A DNA stretch of 64,000 nucleotides from Palaemon carinicauda. Its lineage: Eukaryota; Arthropoda; Malacostraca; Decapoda; Palaemonidae. The DNA is taken from contig NC_090768.1 of NCBI RefSeq assembly GCF_036898095.1, positions 45,891,451 through 45,955,450 of the forward strand, given 5' to 3'. How positions within the stretch are numbered: the stretch's first letter is position 1; each line of letters starts with the position of its first letter. The position numbers were made by a program, and so were the translations under genes. The notes under the pieces were generated by a model that saw only the letters and a program-made list of their open reading frames with translations, was not told the origin of the DNA and did no database searches. Below are positions 49,566 through 63,087 of the stretch, one piece after another.

Positions 49566-49726
49566 GAGGGTATTGTTTTCCAAGATACCTGTCATATCCT
49601 CCGTTCTGTATCTAACCCCATTCAAGCAAGACTGCTAGTGTCTGGATTGGAGATAGGTTGCCTGGATCCAGCTGATCCCAGCCTGATAGGCCACACCTTT
49701 GTGTGTTCTCTGAGGGCTGCCTATGT
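49566..49726. other. Spacer between two retroelement fragments
   Basis: About 160 bp with no separate feature; the left part may be further decayed LINE sequence. Confidence 0.3.
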
Positions 49727-50315
49727 TATTATTATCATTACTAGCTAAGCTACAACCCTAGTTGGAAAAGCAGGTATAAGCCCAGAGGCTCCAATAGGGA
49801 AAATAGCTCAGTGAGGAAAGGAAAAAAGGAAAATAAAATATTTTAAGAGTGGTAACAACATCAAAATAAATACCTCTTATATAAACTATAGAAAACTTTA
49901 ACAAAACAAGAGGAAGAGATATAAGATAGAATAGTGTGCTCGAGTGTACCCTCAAGCAAGAGAACTCTAACCCAAGACAGTGGAAGACCATGGTACAGAG
50001 GCTATGGCCCTACCTAAGACTAGAGAACAATGGTTTGATTTTGGAGTGTCCTTCTCCTAGAAGAGCTGCTTACCATAGCTAAAGAGTCTCTTCTACCCTT
50101 ACCAAGAGGAAAGTGGCCACTGAACAACTAATGCAGTAACCCCTTGAGTGAAGAAGAATTGTTTGGAAATCTGTGTTGTCAGGTGTATGAGGACAGAGGA
50201 GAATATGTAAAGAATAGGCAAGACTATTCAGTGAGGATGTGTATAGGCAAAGGGAAAATGAACCGTAACCATAACTCTCTAGCGGTAATATCTCAACGGG
50301 TGGCTGGTGTAGTGA
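49727..50315 (-). mobile_element. Non-autonomous LINE-tailed element, copy A3
   Basis: Minus-strand copy matching A1 and A2, with tail ttattattatcatta (49727-49745) and terminus gctaagctacaaccctagtt (49745-49764). It is the least rearranged copy. Its 5' end is truncated at ggtggctggtg (50302-50312), where it joins the minus-strand nuclease-like remnant. Confidence 0.88.
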
Positions 50316-50640
50316 AATTGAATTATATGGCCCCTGTATTTAGTTTTTCTTCATCCACACTAGCAGCTGCTCTTGATCTGTCATAAATGAAGACAAAGAA
50401 TCTCGCCAACCTCTGCAGGTCAAGATCACGAATTAATGTTGGATTGGACGAGATTGGTGAATATTTCAGAAACATCATCAAATACGTTCCAAGTCTGCCA
50501 TGCAGATTTCTTCCCTCTCCCACAGAAGGCAGACACAACGTCACATCCAGTAAACGCAAGAAAGTATAGGACCTCTCTAGCTTTCTCAAGCCCTATTAGC
50601 ATAGTTATAAAATGTCTTTTAAGTATGCGGAGGTAAGGCA
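50316..50640 (-). pseudogene. Remnant of multicopy flap-nuclease-like ORF family (inverted partial copy)
   Basis: The minus-strand peptide contains GLEKAREVLYFLAFTGCD, then VVSAFCGRGKKSAWQTW and FDDVSEIFTNL (50610-50426), then stops. It is about 80% identical in DNA to the plus-strand segment at 51595-51860, in opposite orientation. The family is a widespread uncharacterised ORF in marine invertebrate genomes (recognised from memory). The GCD...GxGKK block resembles the helix-hairpin region of FEN1/EXO1-type nucleases; that is an inference. Truncated at both ends. Confidence 0.6.
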
Positions 50641-50784
50641 TTGCAAACCCAACTATAGATGATATGGTAGCTATACATCACCAGTGAGACAAATAGAAGT
50701 TCAAATCATTCATCAAAGAGCTAGATGAAGAAGGTGACAATCATTTCTATCATCAAATTAAGAAAACCCCCTTTTCTTTCTTAA

Positions 50785-50840
<56 letters not shown>

Positions 50841-50900
50841 GGAATGAAATAATTTCTAGATAGAATGTCCTTAAAGACGTCTGTCCGTTATTTCCACAAC
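50641..50900. repeat. Spacer containing poly(A)54
   Basis: A 54-A run at 50786-50839 between the two inverted remnants. The rest is unassigned. Confidence 0.6.
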
Positions 50901-52240
50901 TTGCAAGAATTATTCAAGCACGTGAATCGGTCACACACTACATCTCTTGGTGACTATGGCAAGCTTCCTTCGTGTCATAAATCATAGCTGGGTGAAATTC
51001 TTGAGGCGCAAGTGATCATCCTAGATAGAGAACCGAAGGGAGAAGCAATCATCATTGATTGAATCAGCATTTACCAATGCCTTACCTCCAAGTATTTTAA
51101 AGGCATTTTATGATTATGCTAAAAGAGAAATACAGTGGAATATTATGGCACCAGTTACGAATCAGAATAAGTAGTCTTTGATGTATCCAGGAAGTCAAGT
51201 TTAAAATTCAAGACGAGATCGAAAAGGATCCAAGGAACCAGGAGAGGGACATGAGCAAGTAAGACACCAGGCAATTGGCCAATCTTCCATCATGTTCCAA
51301 TCAACAGGACTGAGCCGTTTCCTTTCTTTTCAGCAAAAACGACAAGCACTGTTATCGTCACAAAAGAAGATTCCACATTAGAAACACAATGAAGTCTCTG
51401 GATGCAGTGTTGCCAGAGGAAGTTGACATTCGAATATTTTTGCACAGTAGGGAAGCAATGACTGATGGGATAGTCTATTATCATTAAGCTGATGACACGG
51501 ACGTTCTAGTCATAGCAATAAGTCTTGAGAAAATTTGGATTACCTCTGGCCAAGCAGCTAAGATTCGATGGATTCCAGTCCATGTTGTAGTTTCTGTAAT
51601 AGGGCTTGAAAAGCTAGAGGAATCCCATACTTCCCCGCGTTCATTGAATATGACGTCTTTTCTGTCTTTCTTGGGAAAGGGAAGAAATCTACATAGATGA
51701 ACTGAAATTTATTGGATGATGTTTCTGAAACATTCACTAATGTAGGCCAGCATCCAACATTGATTCGTGATCTTGACCTGCAGAGGCTGGAGAGATTCAT
51801 TGTCCTTATGTATGACAGATCAAGCGCAGCCTCTAGTGTGGATGAAGAAAGACTAGATCTCTTTGCCTGCAAGCAAAAGTCATACAAATCAATTTTGCCA
51901 ACACAGGAAGCCCTAAGAGGACACCCAAACTATGCGGCCTATCAGGCTGGGATCAATCTGGGGACAGGCAACCATCTATAATTTAGACACGAACAGTCCT
52001 GCTGAATGGGGGTGAATGCAGAAAGGAGAGATATGATAAATATCTTGGATAACAGTAATCTCCAATTACAACGGCCTGTCAGGAACTGACAATGCGTTCC
52101 CCTACCAAGCAAGAAACAAATGCCTACAGTCAGTACTCCCTTACACATTATTCTACAGATGCATATGTCAGTAGTAGCAGATGGAAGATCAGTGGCATGG
52201 TTGGAACATTGTTGTGTAAAGCTTATATAATGAAAATCGG
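50901..52240 (+). pseudogene. Remnant of multicopy flap-nuclease-like ORF family (longer copy)
   Basis: Shifting plus-strand frames preserve blocks in the family's order: GEILEAQVIILDREPKGEA (about 50992-51050), TPGNWPIFHHVPINRTE (about 51260-51312), LPEEVDIRIFLHS (about 51408), ADDTDVLVIA (51488-51517), FIEYDVFSVFLGKGRN (about 51638), RFIVLMYDRSS (about 51790), LPTQEALRGHP (about 51895) and a Cys-containing tail (about 52110-52165). The acidic blocks EEVD, DDTD and (G)CD-like are in the order of metal-binding motifs of PIN/FEN nucleases (inference). It has many stops. The GCD motif intact in the inverted copy reads EYD here. Confidence 0.6.
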
Positions 52241-52640
52241 GCAATCTGGTTGCAATCTTAAATAAATCGTAAAGTCTTGAAAATATACAGTATATGTTAA
52301 TTTACTTTAAATACAATAAAATCTTGAAAAACATGTGTCATTTTGCTTTATAAATATTAAAATCTACTTCGCTAGACGTGAAAACGTAGGAATCCATTTT
52401 ATATCATGCAAATCGGACAATTACAAGTACTTCTAAGCAAAACATCAGCTTTGGGAACCTAATTTGGCGGCCATCTTGAAAAATGGCCGCCAATTGGAAT
52501 TTTCAACTGGTATTTGATTAGCATCACTTGGAGACCACGATTCTTCTAAAAATAATTGCTGCTACCAGCTCGATTATTAGTAATGAGGCCCAATTTCGAC
52601 TGGGGAAGAATTACATAGTTTCAGAAAAAGAAAAGAAAAG
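52241..52640. repeat. Non-coding block with GC-rich 11-bp inverted repeat
   Basis: Contains ttggcggccat (52464-52474) and its complement atggccgccaa (52483-52493) with an 8-base loop. Lying directly behind the ORF remnant, it may be that element's 3' non-coding part. Confidence 0.5.
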
Positions 52641-54910
52641 TATGAATCAGGTATTCGTTGTGAAAAAGTAATTTGAGAAGTTGCTATGAGTATACCAATA
52701 CTTGTCATATATCAAAACGATAAAGAAAATATGAAAGGTGCTGGGAATGATTGGTATAAGGGATCAATTGTTAAAAGTGATTAAATCTTTCCCTGATGAA
52801 AGATAGTTTTCTATAATCCCATATCAAGAGAAAATTAAAGTGCTGTAGCTCCAAGACTATCCATAATAATGAAGCGATGTGAAAAGTAAGTAAACCTAAA
52901 GATGTCGTAAATGTAAAATTATATGATAAGAAAATTAGTTTTGAATGCGAGTAGAGCAATTGATATTTACAGATAATACAATACAGACTGATGTTAGCAA
53001 AGTAGGAATTTGAAAATATTTGCAACTGCAACTCAATAATGAAGGTAGAATTCTTGAAGCCGTTATGTGGGAGTAATTATAACAGGATAATAAAATGATG
53101 AGAGTGGTGAGTCATAGAATAAGATGTAAAGTAGTAAGGGGAGTGCTTAAAATTGGGAAGAAAAAATTTTTTTAAGAAATCCAATACAGGAATGTAAGAA
53201 ATAATTTGTGAAGTCTTTTGCTTAGTAGATGAAATACGAAAAGTTTCAAGCTGTTGAGATGAAGCTTCTGCTTAATATATGAAGTAAAAAAAAAGATGAT
53301 GTGATAAGTTTAAATATGTAAAGTTTATTCTGTATACAAGTTTAGTGTAGGCAAAAGGATGATTCAGTAAGAAATGTATTGGCTTAGGCTTGTGAAAAGA
53401 ATGGGAAAATTGTTGATGAGTCTCATTCAGAAGTGTTTGGAGGAAGGAGAATAAGTAGCCCTTAACATAGTTTAGATTGAAATGAAAAATATATCTTATA
53501 AAAGCCACAAACTACAAACATTTGAAATTAGTCTCCCATGACAAAAGACGCGTTATACTGAAATAATGGAAACCTCTTTTGAAAATATCATATAAGAATG
53601 CTGGCCAAATTTAAATATTTTTAAAGGACGTTGTAATGATGCACATTAACATCTTCGCAAAATAAGAGATTTAAAAAGATGTGTCTTATCTTAGATTAAA
53701 TGACCATATATGAGAGGACTTCGCCAAAGTGTCAGTCATGGGGTCCTGGTCTTGCTCAACCACCTCCTTAAAACGTAAGTTGATATAAATAAATTTACAC
53801 AAACAAGCAATGTTCATGTTATTGTAGATGCACTGTTAAAATTCAACAGAAAAACGTGGCTCAGGAATATCAAAAATCAATAATTTTTTTTTCTCATAAA
53901 GTTTCAAATACTGAGTTGTGATTATATTGATATGTATAGCATATATAGCACTGAATACAACTAACAGCTTAGTAGTTTGTACCCAGAGCTCCGAAAGCAC
54001 GAGCAGCAATAATAACAAGGTGCAGAATAAAGATTTTCCAATGCTCATACACTCAACACTACAGTATTGCTGACAATGAATGTGTTCATAACTATGCCAA
54101 AAATGTTGCTATGTTCAGAAAAAAAAAAAAACTATTTGCAAGCTGTAGTAACCGAAACAAGTAACTTTGTAGTATGATGATCACACTGAAAGAACAATAA
54201 AATAAACAAAATATAACTTATATCGTTATATAGTTGCAGATACTATTCCTATGCACTACCTCTAAAACGTTTTCAATGTTTCCATAAGGATCAAATCACT
54301 GGCAGTATTTTCCTATGACAGCCAATGCAATGTTTATAATGCTTCCAGAAGGCTAAAATCACTGGCTACACCACCACTTGCACTATGAGTTTCATACAGA
54401 TATCATGTCAGTTCTAATTTTGAGATGTGTGCTAATATGTAGTGTTTATTAACATATGTGATTATCTTTATTCGGATTTATAGCAGAAAACCATCTTCAT
54501 TGAGCCCATCAGAAAACTATAATTTGGAATTAAAAGAAAGTATACACGAGTTTTCTTTAAACGCAACTATCATATCTAGTGAAACGTATTATAACAAAAT
54601 AACTATCATAATTTATCAAAAGATCATAGTTAATATTATCTAGTGCCCAACAATAGGTCACGTCAAAGCTTTCAAAAAATAATACAAGGTTGTCACTTTA
54701 ATACTCTTTATCTTATCAAATAGGATATTGTATATTTTCTAATCACTGTAAATAATGAGCTAATAACCACTAATGCTTATGTGGCAAGCAACGTCTACGA
54801 TAACAATGATGACATTTCAAAACAAGCATTGCTATAAAATTATTTCGGTTTGAATTGATATTGATCTGTAAGTGTATATATGTAGGCTGTATATCACATA
54901 CACTATATAC

Positions 54911-54913
<3 letters not shown>
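52641..54913. other. Non-coding DNA
   Basis: Purine-biased from 52900 to 53470. A faint LINE-like reading (WLRLVKRMGKLL at about 53380) is too weak to call. The rest is AT-rich without features. Confidence 0.35.
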
Positions 54914-56178
<1,265 letters not shown>

Positions 56179-57700
56179 CAGCTAAGCTAGACTAGTAAGG
56201 GTCCCCCATACTAAGTTGGTTTGCTGTGACCAATCAAACCAAAATTTCCCACCATCACCAATCCGCAGTGGCTAACGTGGTGATGAAAACTGGCCAAACC
56301 CAGACATGAATAAGACAACATTGTCTCAGCCCCCAATTCCAAAGGCAGTGGAACAATTGCTCAAGGTGTCGGGTAGTTACATGCCACTGCACGGGTTGCT
56401 AAAAATCTCTGCTAGACCAGGCCCCCTTTGGAAAATGAACCTTGCAACATACAATGTCCGGATCCTGTCTAGTGAAGATCTTGCTGTGTTACAAGAAAAG
56501 GTGAAATGAATATATTGGGATGTAATAGGAATGAGTGAAATTAGAGCTGGGGAATCTTTTGTAGAGGACATGAAAGGAACAAAGAAAATGGAGTTGGTTT
56601 TCTTATCAATTAAAAGTCTTGCAGGTAACAGAAGAATTTTATAGTAATGTATCAGTAATAGAATTGTAGGTTTAATTATCAAACTAAATAAGAATTATAA
56701 ACTGAAGATCATTCAAACATATGCGCCAACATCACCCCATACAGAGGAAGAAATAGAAACTTTTTATGAAGATCTGAAGATATCTATGAATAAACATAAG
56801 ACTATTTATATTTGGTTTGGGTGATTTCTAGGCTAAAGTTAGTGAAAAAAAAGAGGATCAGCAGTAGGTAAATTTGGAGCAGGCACAAGGAATGAGGAGA
56901 CAAACATGTAGAATTTGCAGAAGGAAACAATATTAAAATCATGAACATCCTTTTTAATACAATATTAAAAAATCATGAACATCCTTTTTAATAAAAAGCA
57001 TCATGGAAGATAGACATGGAGACCCCAAATGGCAAAACGAAATAGATATTATTCTCAGTAAAAAAGTTAATTTAGTTAAAAGATGTAAAAGTGTTGAACC
57101 AGTTGACGTCAAGTGACCATACAATGGTGAGAAGCAAAATTTGTTTAGATCTAAAGAAAGAAACACTAATTTCAAGAAAGAAAATAAACACTAAAATAAC
57201 AGAAGATTAGGATGAGTTTAGTCTAGCAATATGAAATAGGCACTCACACCTACATGAGTAAAAAATGTTTACTTTAAAGGATGAAAATGGAGATATTATC
57301 AACAACAGAGATGGAGTGATAAAAATGGCAGAGGATTTCTATACAATGCTAAATAATAGTGATATAAGAAATAATTTTGCCAATAGAAAAAATGAACCAC
57401 CTAAGCCGGTACCAAACGTAACAATAGTAGAAGTAAAGAAAACATTAAAAGACATGAAAAGAGGAAAGCAGCAGGAGAAGATGGCTTAACAATTGATATA
57501 ATAATAGATGGAGAAGATTCCATACTAGTAAAACTCACTGAACTTCACACAAAATGTCAACAAGCATGTTCTATACCTACAGCTCAGAAAAAACTTTATC
57601 ATTATACTATTTCACAAAAAAGGAGAGACAACGTAAAATATATATAGTCATTGACCTGAAAGAAAGTTTTCAAGTAGGAATTGAAAAAGGTAATTGGTGT
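56179..57700 (+). mobile_element. RTE-type LINE, 5' half (leader, endonuclease, RT start), degenerate
   Basis: Starts with a non-coding leader, then MNLATYNVRILSSEDLAVLQ (about 56436-56495) and WDVIGMSEIRAG, which open an APE-type endonuclease domain. Next come a broken GDFxAKV region (about 56815) and a WRSPNG/EID-like region (about 57020-57050). The linker and RT start read LKDENGDIINNRDGVIKMAE (57274) and VKKTLKDMKRGK (57434-57470), then LFHKKGE (about 57609). Many stops, with a 32-bp internal duplication at 56927-56992. It is complementary in extent to the fragment at 55190 and lies head-to-tail with it. Confidence 0.85.
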
Positions 57701-57779
57701 TCTCATATCTCTACAAAGTCACTTGACCATTCCTCCGGCTCAGTTAGCTGTGACCATATAAGTTTTCACATTTTGTCGT

Positions 57780-58259
<480 letters not shown>

Positions 58260-58261
<2 letters not shown>

Positions 58262-58595
58262 CATTAATCATACACGATGAGGGAGAATGGCTGGATGTCA
58301 AACAAAGAAAAGAATAAAGAAAACTAATGATGTATTCTACACTTCATGATATGGCCTTATTAAAAGCGTTATAAAAAGCGTTAGAGTGGAAGTTTAGGCT
58401 TTATGTATTTATGAGAAGGATTGATATCAGCCCTTTTATGAAGAATAAGTAAGCAGTTGGTAAAGCCAGTATAAAAAAAATCAGTTCTTAAAATCGTCCG
58501 TTATATGAGAGAAGGAACTAGACGCATAATATTCAAACACACATGGAACATACTAGATGTACTAGATAAGTAAAAAATATATATATATAAAAGGC
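58260..58595. other. Non-coding spacer
   Basis: No recognised feature. Confidence 0.3.
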
Positions 58596-58760
58596 CACCC
58601 TGGATTACATTGGATTTAAGAGATATGGACTAAATAGGGGCCTGTATGTCTATTCAGCGTCAAGTACAGCAGGGGGAAAACCCCTGCAAATTCACTAAAA
58701 AGTAGTTAAAAAACGTTTGGACTGCAAATAGTAGAAGAGAAATCTGAGGTAAAGTAGGAA
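58596..58760 (+). repeat. Possible interspersed repeat fragment
   Basis: aggggcctgtatgtctattc followed by cagcagggggaaaacccctg resembles, from memory, a repeat common in decapod transcripts and genomes. No second copy is in the window, so it is tentative. The stretch ggggaaaacccc is itself a short inverted repeat. Confidence 0.3.
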
Positions 58761-61700
58761 AGAAAAGGCAGTTTTATTGTAAAACATAGGAATAAGAACA
58801 AATTCAGATCTTAATTCAATAGGAAAGGCTTTCTATAGGAAATTATAGTTTCGCTACAAATGAATATCATATACTCTCGCATAACCGTAGAAAGAGGCCC
58901 TTATCATCTAAGAAAGGAAACGACTTATAAGGCGTTCAAGTATACGATCTTCATTAATAGATGTCTAGAAGGTAGAGCGATAGAAATTTACTTCAAAGAA
59001 AATTTTAGTCAATGATCACCTTATCTTTAAAGGCATTAAAAAATATTCTAAAATGCTGGCCTTAATGCAAAATGTGTACTATAAAGGAACTCTCCTTTCG
59101 TTTCCAGTGGACGTTGAACACATACTTTATAAATCAGTACAATACGACAAGAAAGTAAAGGAATGGATGTCCTATCATCCTAGTTGGTGGAGTCTGTGGC
59201 TGGCCACCACAGGCTGTAAGATTTCACCCAATTTTTTTTTTACTTTGTCAGCATTCCAGTTATTGAACGAGATGGCCAAGATCAAGCCTTATCTTTATTA
59301 TTAATGTTATAAGATAATGATAAAAACATCAACTTCATAATGAAGTGGTAGTAATTCTGATCATTAAACCACAAAAATTCAAAATATTGCAGTCACACTT
59401 ATGGGGATTAAATTAGGAAGCTATATATTTTGCAGCCGAAAAAAAATATTTTTTTCATAGGAAACTATATACCTACAAAACAGGGACCGTTGGTTCTTCC
59501 CCTCAAAAATTAAAGACTGACAGTAGTGTAGAGGCTGTAATTTATGTTTAACCATCGTATGTCTAAATTTCCTCGACCGTATACAAAATATAGTTAAATT
59601 ATGATATCGATATAGTTCTAAAATAACTGTATACAGGTATCAGGAATTGCTGACGCTATGGCTGCACCAATATAAACGGGTCCTCAAGAGATATTTAACT
59701 CTCCATAAATTCCGTGCCGTCAAATAATGTAAGTTCAAATTATATATTTTGTGTAATATTTTTGTTAACTATTAATAGTCTGGAGATATATTATTTGTCC
59801 GTGAAACTACTCTGTGAATCAATATCAATTAAAAATACTAAAATCTTTTGTAAGTTCCATTTATCCTGATATAAATGAACTAATGAATAGCTAACAAAAT
59901 ATCGATACTGCGCACATTTACTTATTGTCTGGTTAACTTTCTTTATCCTAAAAATGTCCAGAAAAGAAAGTTTAGCTACGAAGGAGACACAAATTTACAG
60001 TGACGTAGTCGCTTTACGAAATCGCATTTTTCCAGCTCGTCCGGATTATTCCCTGGCATCCGTCTTCTTTTTACAAAGCTGTATCACCATGCATTTCTTT
60101 ATCTATCTATCAGAAATTGGCATAAAATGTTTCTTTCTGACACAGGCATAAAAATACAGAAAAGAAAACCTATATAATCAGGAAAGGTTTTCCTTTGGGT
60201 CCTAAAGAGAAATGATCAGCCCTGCTGTCTCGTGAATACAAAAATAGGATATTTTCCGATTTAGCGTAAATAGTTTCCGAATACTCGAATACTGATATTT
60301 AACATTTAAAATAGATAGACTTTATAGATCCTTCACCGATATAAGACAAGTTATATTATCTCTTGAATAACCAAATTGATTCACATATGTTTCACATGAA
60401 GGCGCTTTCAATTCAAATGATGAAATTTTCTTTTAGATATTCCAATTGGATAAATTTCCGTTATTAATTTTACTTTAGGATCAGTTAAATATTCTTAATA
60501 CTGGTCTCCATCACAACTAAAACTGATAATAAGAGTGATGATGAATTGCTATAATGGGAACTTCTTAAAATATTAAATGAATGACTATAATGTAAAGGGA
60601 ACTTCTGAACCATTAGATGAAAGACTATAAAAGGAACTTCTTCAACATTAGATGATGAAGTTGAAGTAGCCTTTTCCCCATCACCACTTATCTCACTTTG
60701 TATCGCAAAGCACTAGCAATTCGGGTTGAAGGGAAAGAGTAGATTAATTTCCGTAGGTTATCAAAAAATCAACCATGAACCATCGACTATAGTGTTGGAT
60801 TCTACCACGAATTGAACATCCACCGGCTAAGCAGACAAAGACTACATCAGCATTTCTGGATTCATTGTCCAAAAAAAGATGTTCCTCCCTTTGTTAACAC
60901 TAAAATTGATTCATTTCGATGCTTCAAGGGCATGGCATCATTGCTAAGCATATGATAACTGCCCAAACAATTCACAGATATAAAATGCAAGCAGAATATT
61001 TTGCATATGAAATGCTGCTTATGAAAAGTGATGCTAATTCTCTTGAAATGGATATTCTTGTTAATAGGGACCACAAAAACGACGACTGTTGTTTGTCTGA
61101 TTTTCACTAGACTTAAATAACAAAGAATAACCTTGGAATCTGGTTGTGCATGTAAGATAATATATGTTTTTAAATCAGTCTTCAAATGGTAAGTAAATTT
61201 TAAGATCACAGTAGACTACCGATGGAGAGAGCAAAATAAAAATAAAAGTTAACAAATAATTGTAAACATTCACAACGTCAAGACATTATGAAATAGCGTA
61301 AGCTACTGTCCAAAAATTCCCAGATTGTTTTTCCCGGATGCCTTTCATCATTAGCATTGAAAGAAATTGACAATGGCACCTGCAAACTCAAAATGTTTGA
61401 TACACTATTGCCAATTACTGAGAAATCATGATATGCAGAGCAGAAAAAAATTATTAATGGAGACAACTTTTAAACAAAATACTAGTGTGGAATTTAACTT
61501 TGTAGGGCTCAATTAATAATTTCTTAGATTGTTGTTAAAATTTCAAATATACAGACAGAAAGTAACAAAATATCCATCCTCTATATTTCATTACTTGGCA
61601 TATATCGAAAGTTTGAGATTTTGTCGGCAATATCAAGAAATTGAATTTCGCAATAACGTAAAGGCGGTACCCAGTGCAATTCCCTTTATTAGCATTTTTA

Positions 61701-62734
61701 TCCATGGTGTCATAAGAATTTGGCTTCACGAGCACATTCTGCTGCAAAGTTTTCTGGTGTGTCAAAACAAAGGAGGATATTAGATTTTTCATTTCTATAA
61801 TTTGTAAAATTTCTGGTCCGAGACTTTTACCTTATTACAATACTTTGAATCATAATGATGATAATATGTTCACCTCATACCTTTAGCCAGATGAAATACT
61901 TTACTAATTTTATTTAAGCTTACGATATTATGTTAATTTTCTTGAAAGAAGAAATGGTAAATTAGATTTTAGAATAAGCAGACTGATGTAAATGTAACAA
62001 TTTTCAAATCCTTCCAGAATATTACATAGTTATATTTTACCCATTCAATCAATTAAGCTCGAAACAATAGCATATAATTTTTAAGATTAGTGTAATAAAT
62101 GACAACCATCTTCCTAACTGAAGTAACCTTTGCATAAAATATGAGTTTCGTCTACAATAATACTGTAATAAGTAAAACACATAAAGGAAACATCGAATTT
62201 AGAGTTGCTTGGTTCACTCACTTGCTTTTTTTTTTTTTTTATACCCCTGTCAATATATTTCAAATGAAATATAACTAAAATATAGGATGAGCGCCAAAGG
62301 ATTCTTCAATAAAGTTTTCAAAGGAATATATATGAGATTTTTTTTTATATAAAATGTAGCCCTCAACACAGACATCAACGGATGGAAATCGCATTTCTGA
62401 ACACGAAAATCGTATAAGAGCTAAGGGTTGTTCACGAAAAAAAAAGGGGAAAGAAAAAGTTGAACAAAACTTGACATCTTTAGTACTCAACGATGTATTT
62501 CATTCCTAAAATGTTTTAAAGCAGCGCCTAAAGTAACACCTTTAGTGAGAAAAAAAAACCTTTTCCGTAAGAGGAAAATATTCCCTCTGATAGGGTTAAA
62601 TTTATTTTTTCATCATATGCAGCATAAGAACTAAGCCGCGAAAGCGCAGCATACCAGGTTAGAATATTTTTTGAAGAAAAAATGTGCTATGGAGAATACG
62701 CACTCATATATATATGTATATACAATATATACAA

Positions 62735-62741
<7 letters not shown>
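58761..62741. other. Non-coding DNA, 4 kb
   Basis: AT-rich. The longest frames (115 codons minus at 60862-61209; 84 and 85 codons near 61530-61790) show no recognisable domain, signal peptide or conserved motif. No repeat shared with the rest of the window was seen. Confidence 0.4.

Positions 62742-62819
<78 letters not shown>
62742..62819. repeat. (TA)n microsatellite
   Basis: A 78-bp TA run. Confidence 0.97.
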
Positions 62820-62824
<5 letters not shown>

Positions 62825-62972
62825 TTTTATTTTAGCACAATTTTTCTTATATTCGATTCTTTGTTACTTAGCTTTACATTTAAATCTCAAAGACGAATCA
62901 CCCAGTCAGGCATACATTTAGTTTTATATAAAAATATTCACACATTAATCTCCATTTATGGATGCACAAACA

Positions 62973-62977
<5 letters not shown>

Positions 62978-63058
<81 letters not shown>

Positions 63059-63087
63059 CCTAATATATATATATATATATATATATG
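62978..63087. repeat. (TA)n microsatellite, two blocks
   Basis: TA at 62978-63050 and 63061-63087, separated by gtatatatcc. Confidence 0.95.

Noticed and set aside
61529..61792. Overlapping 84- and 85-codon frames on opposite strands
   Set aside because: Mutually overlapping, no motifs, and no start context or neighbours suggesting a gene.
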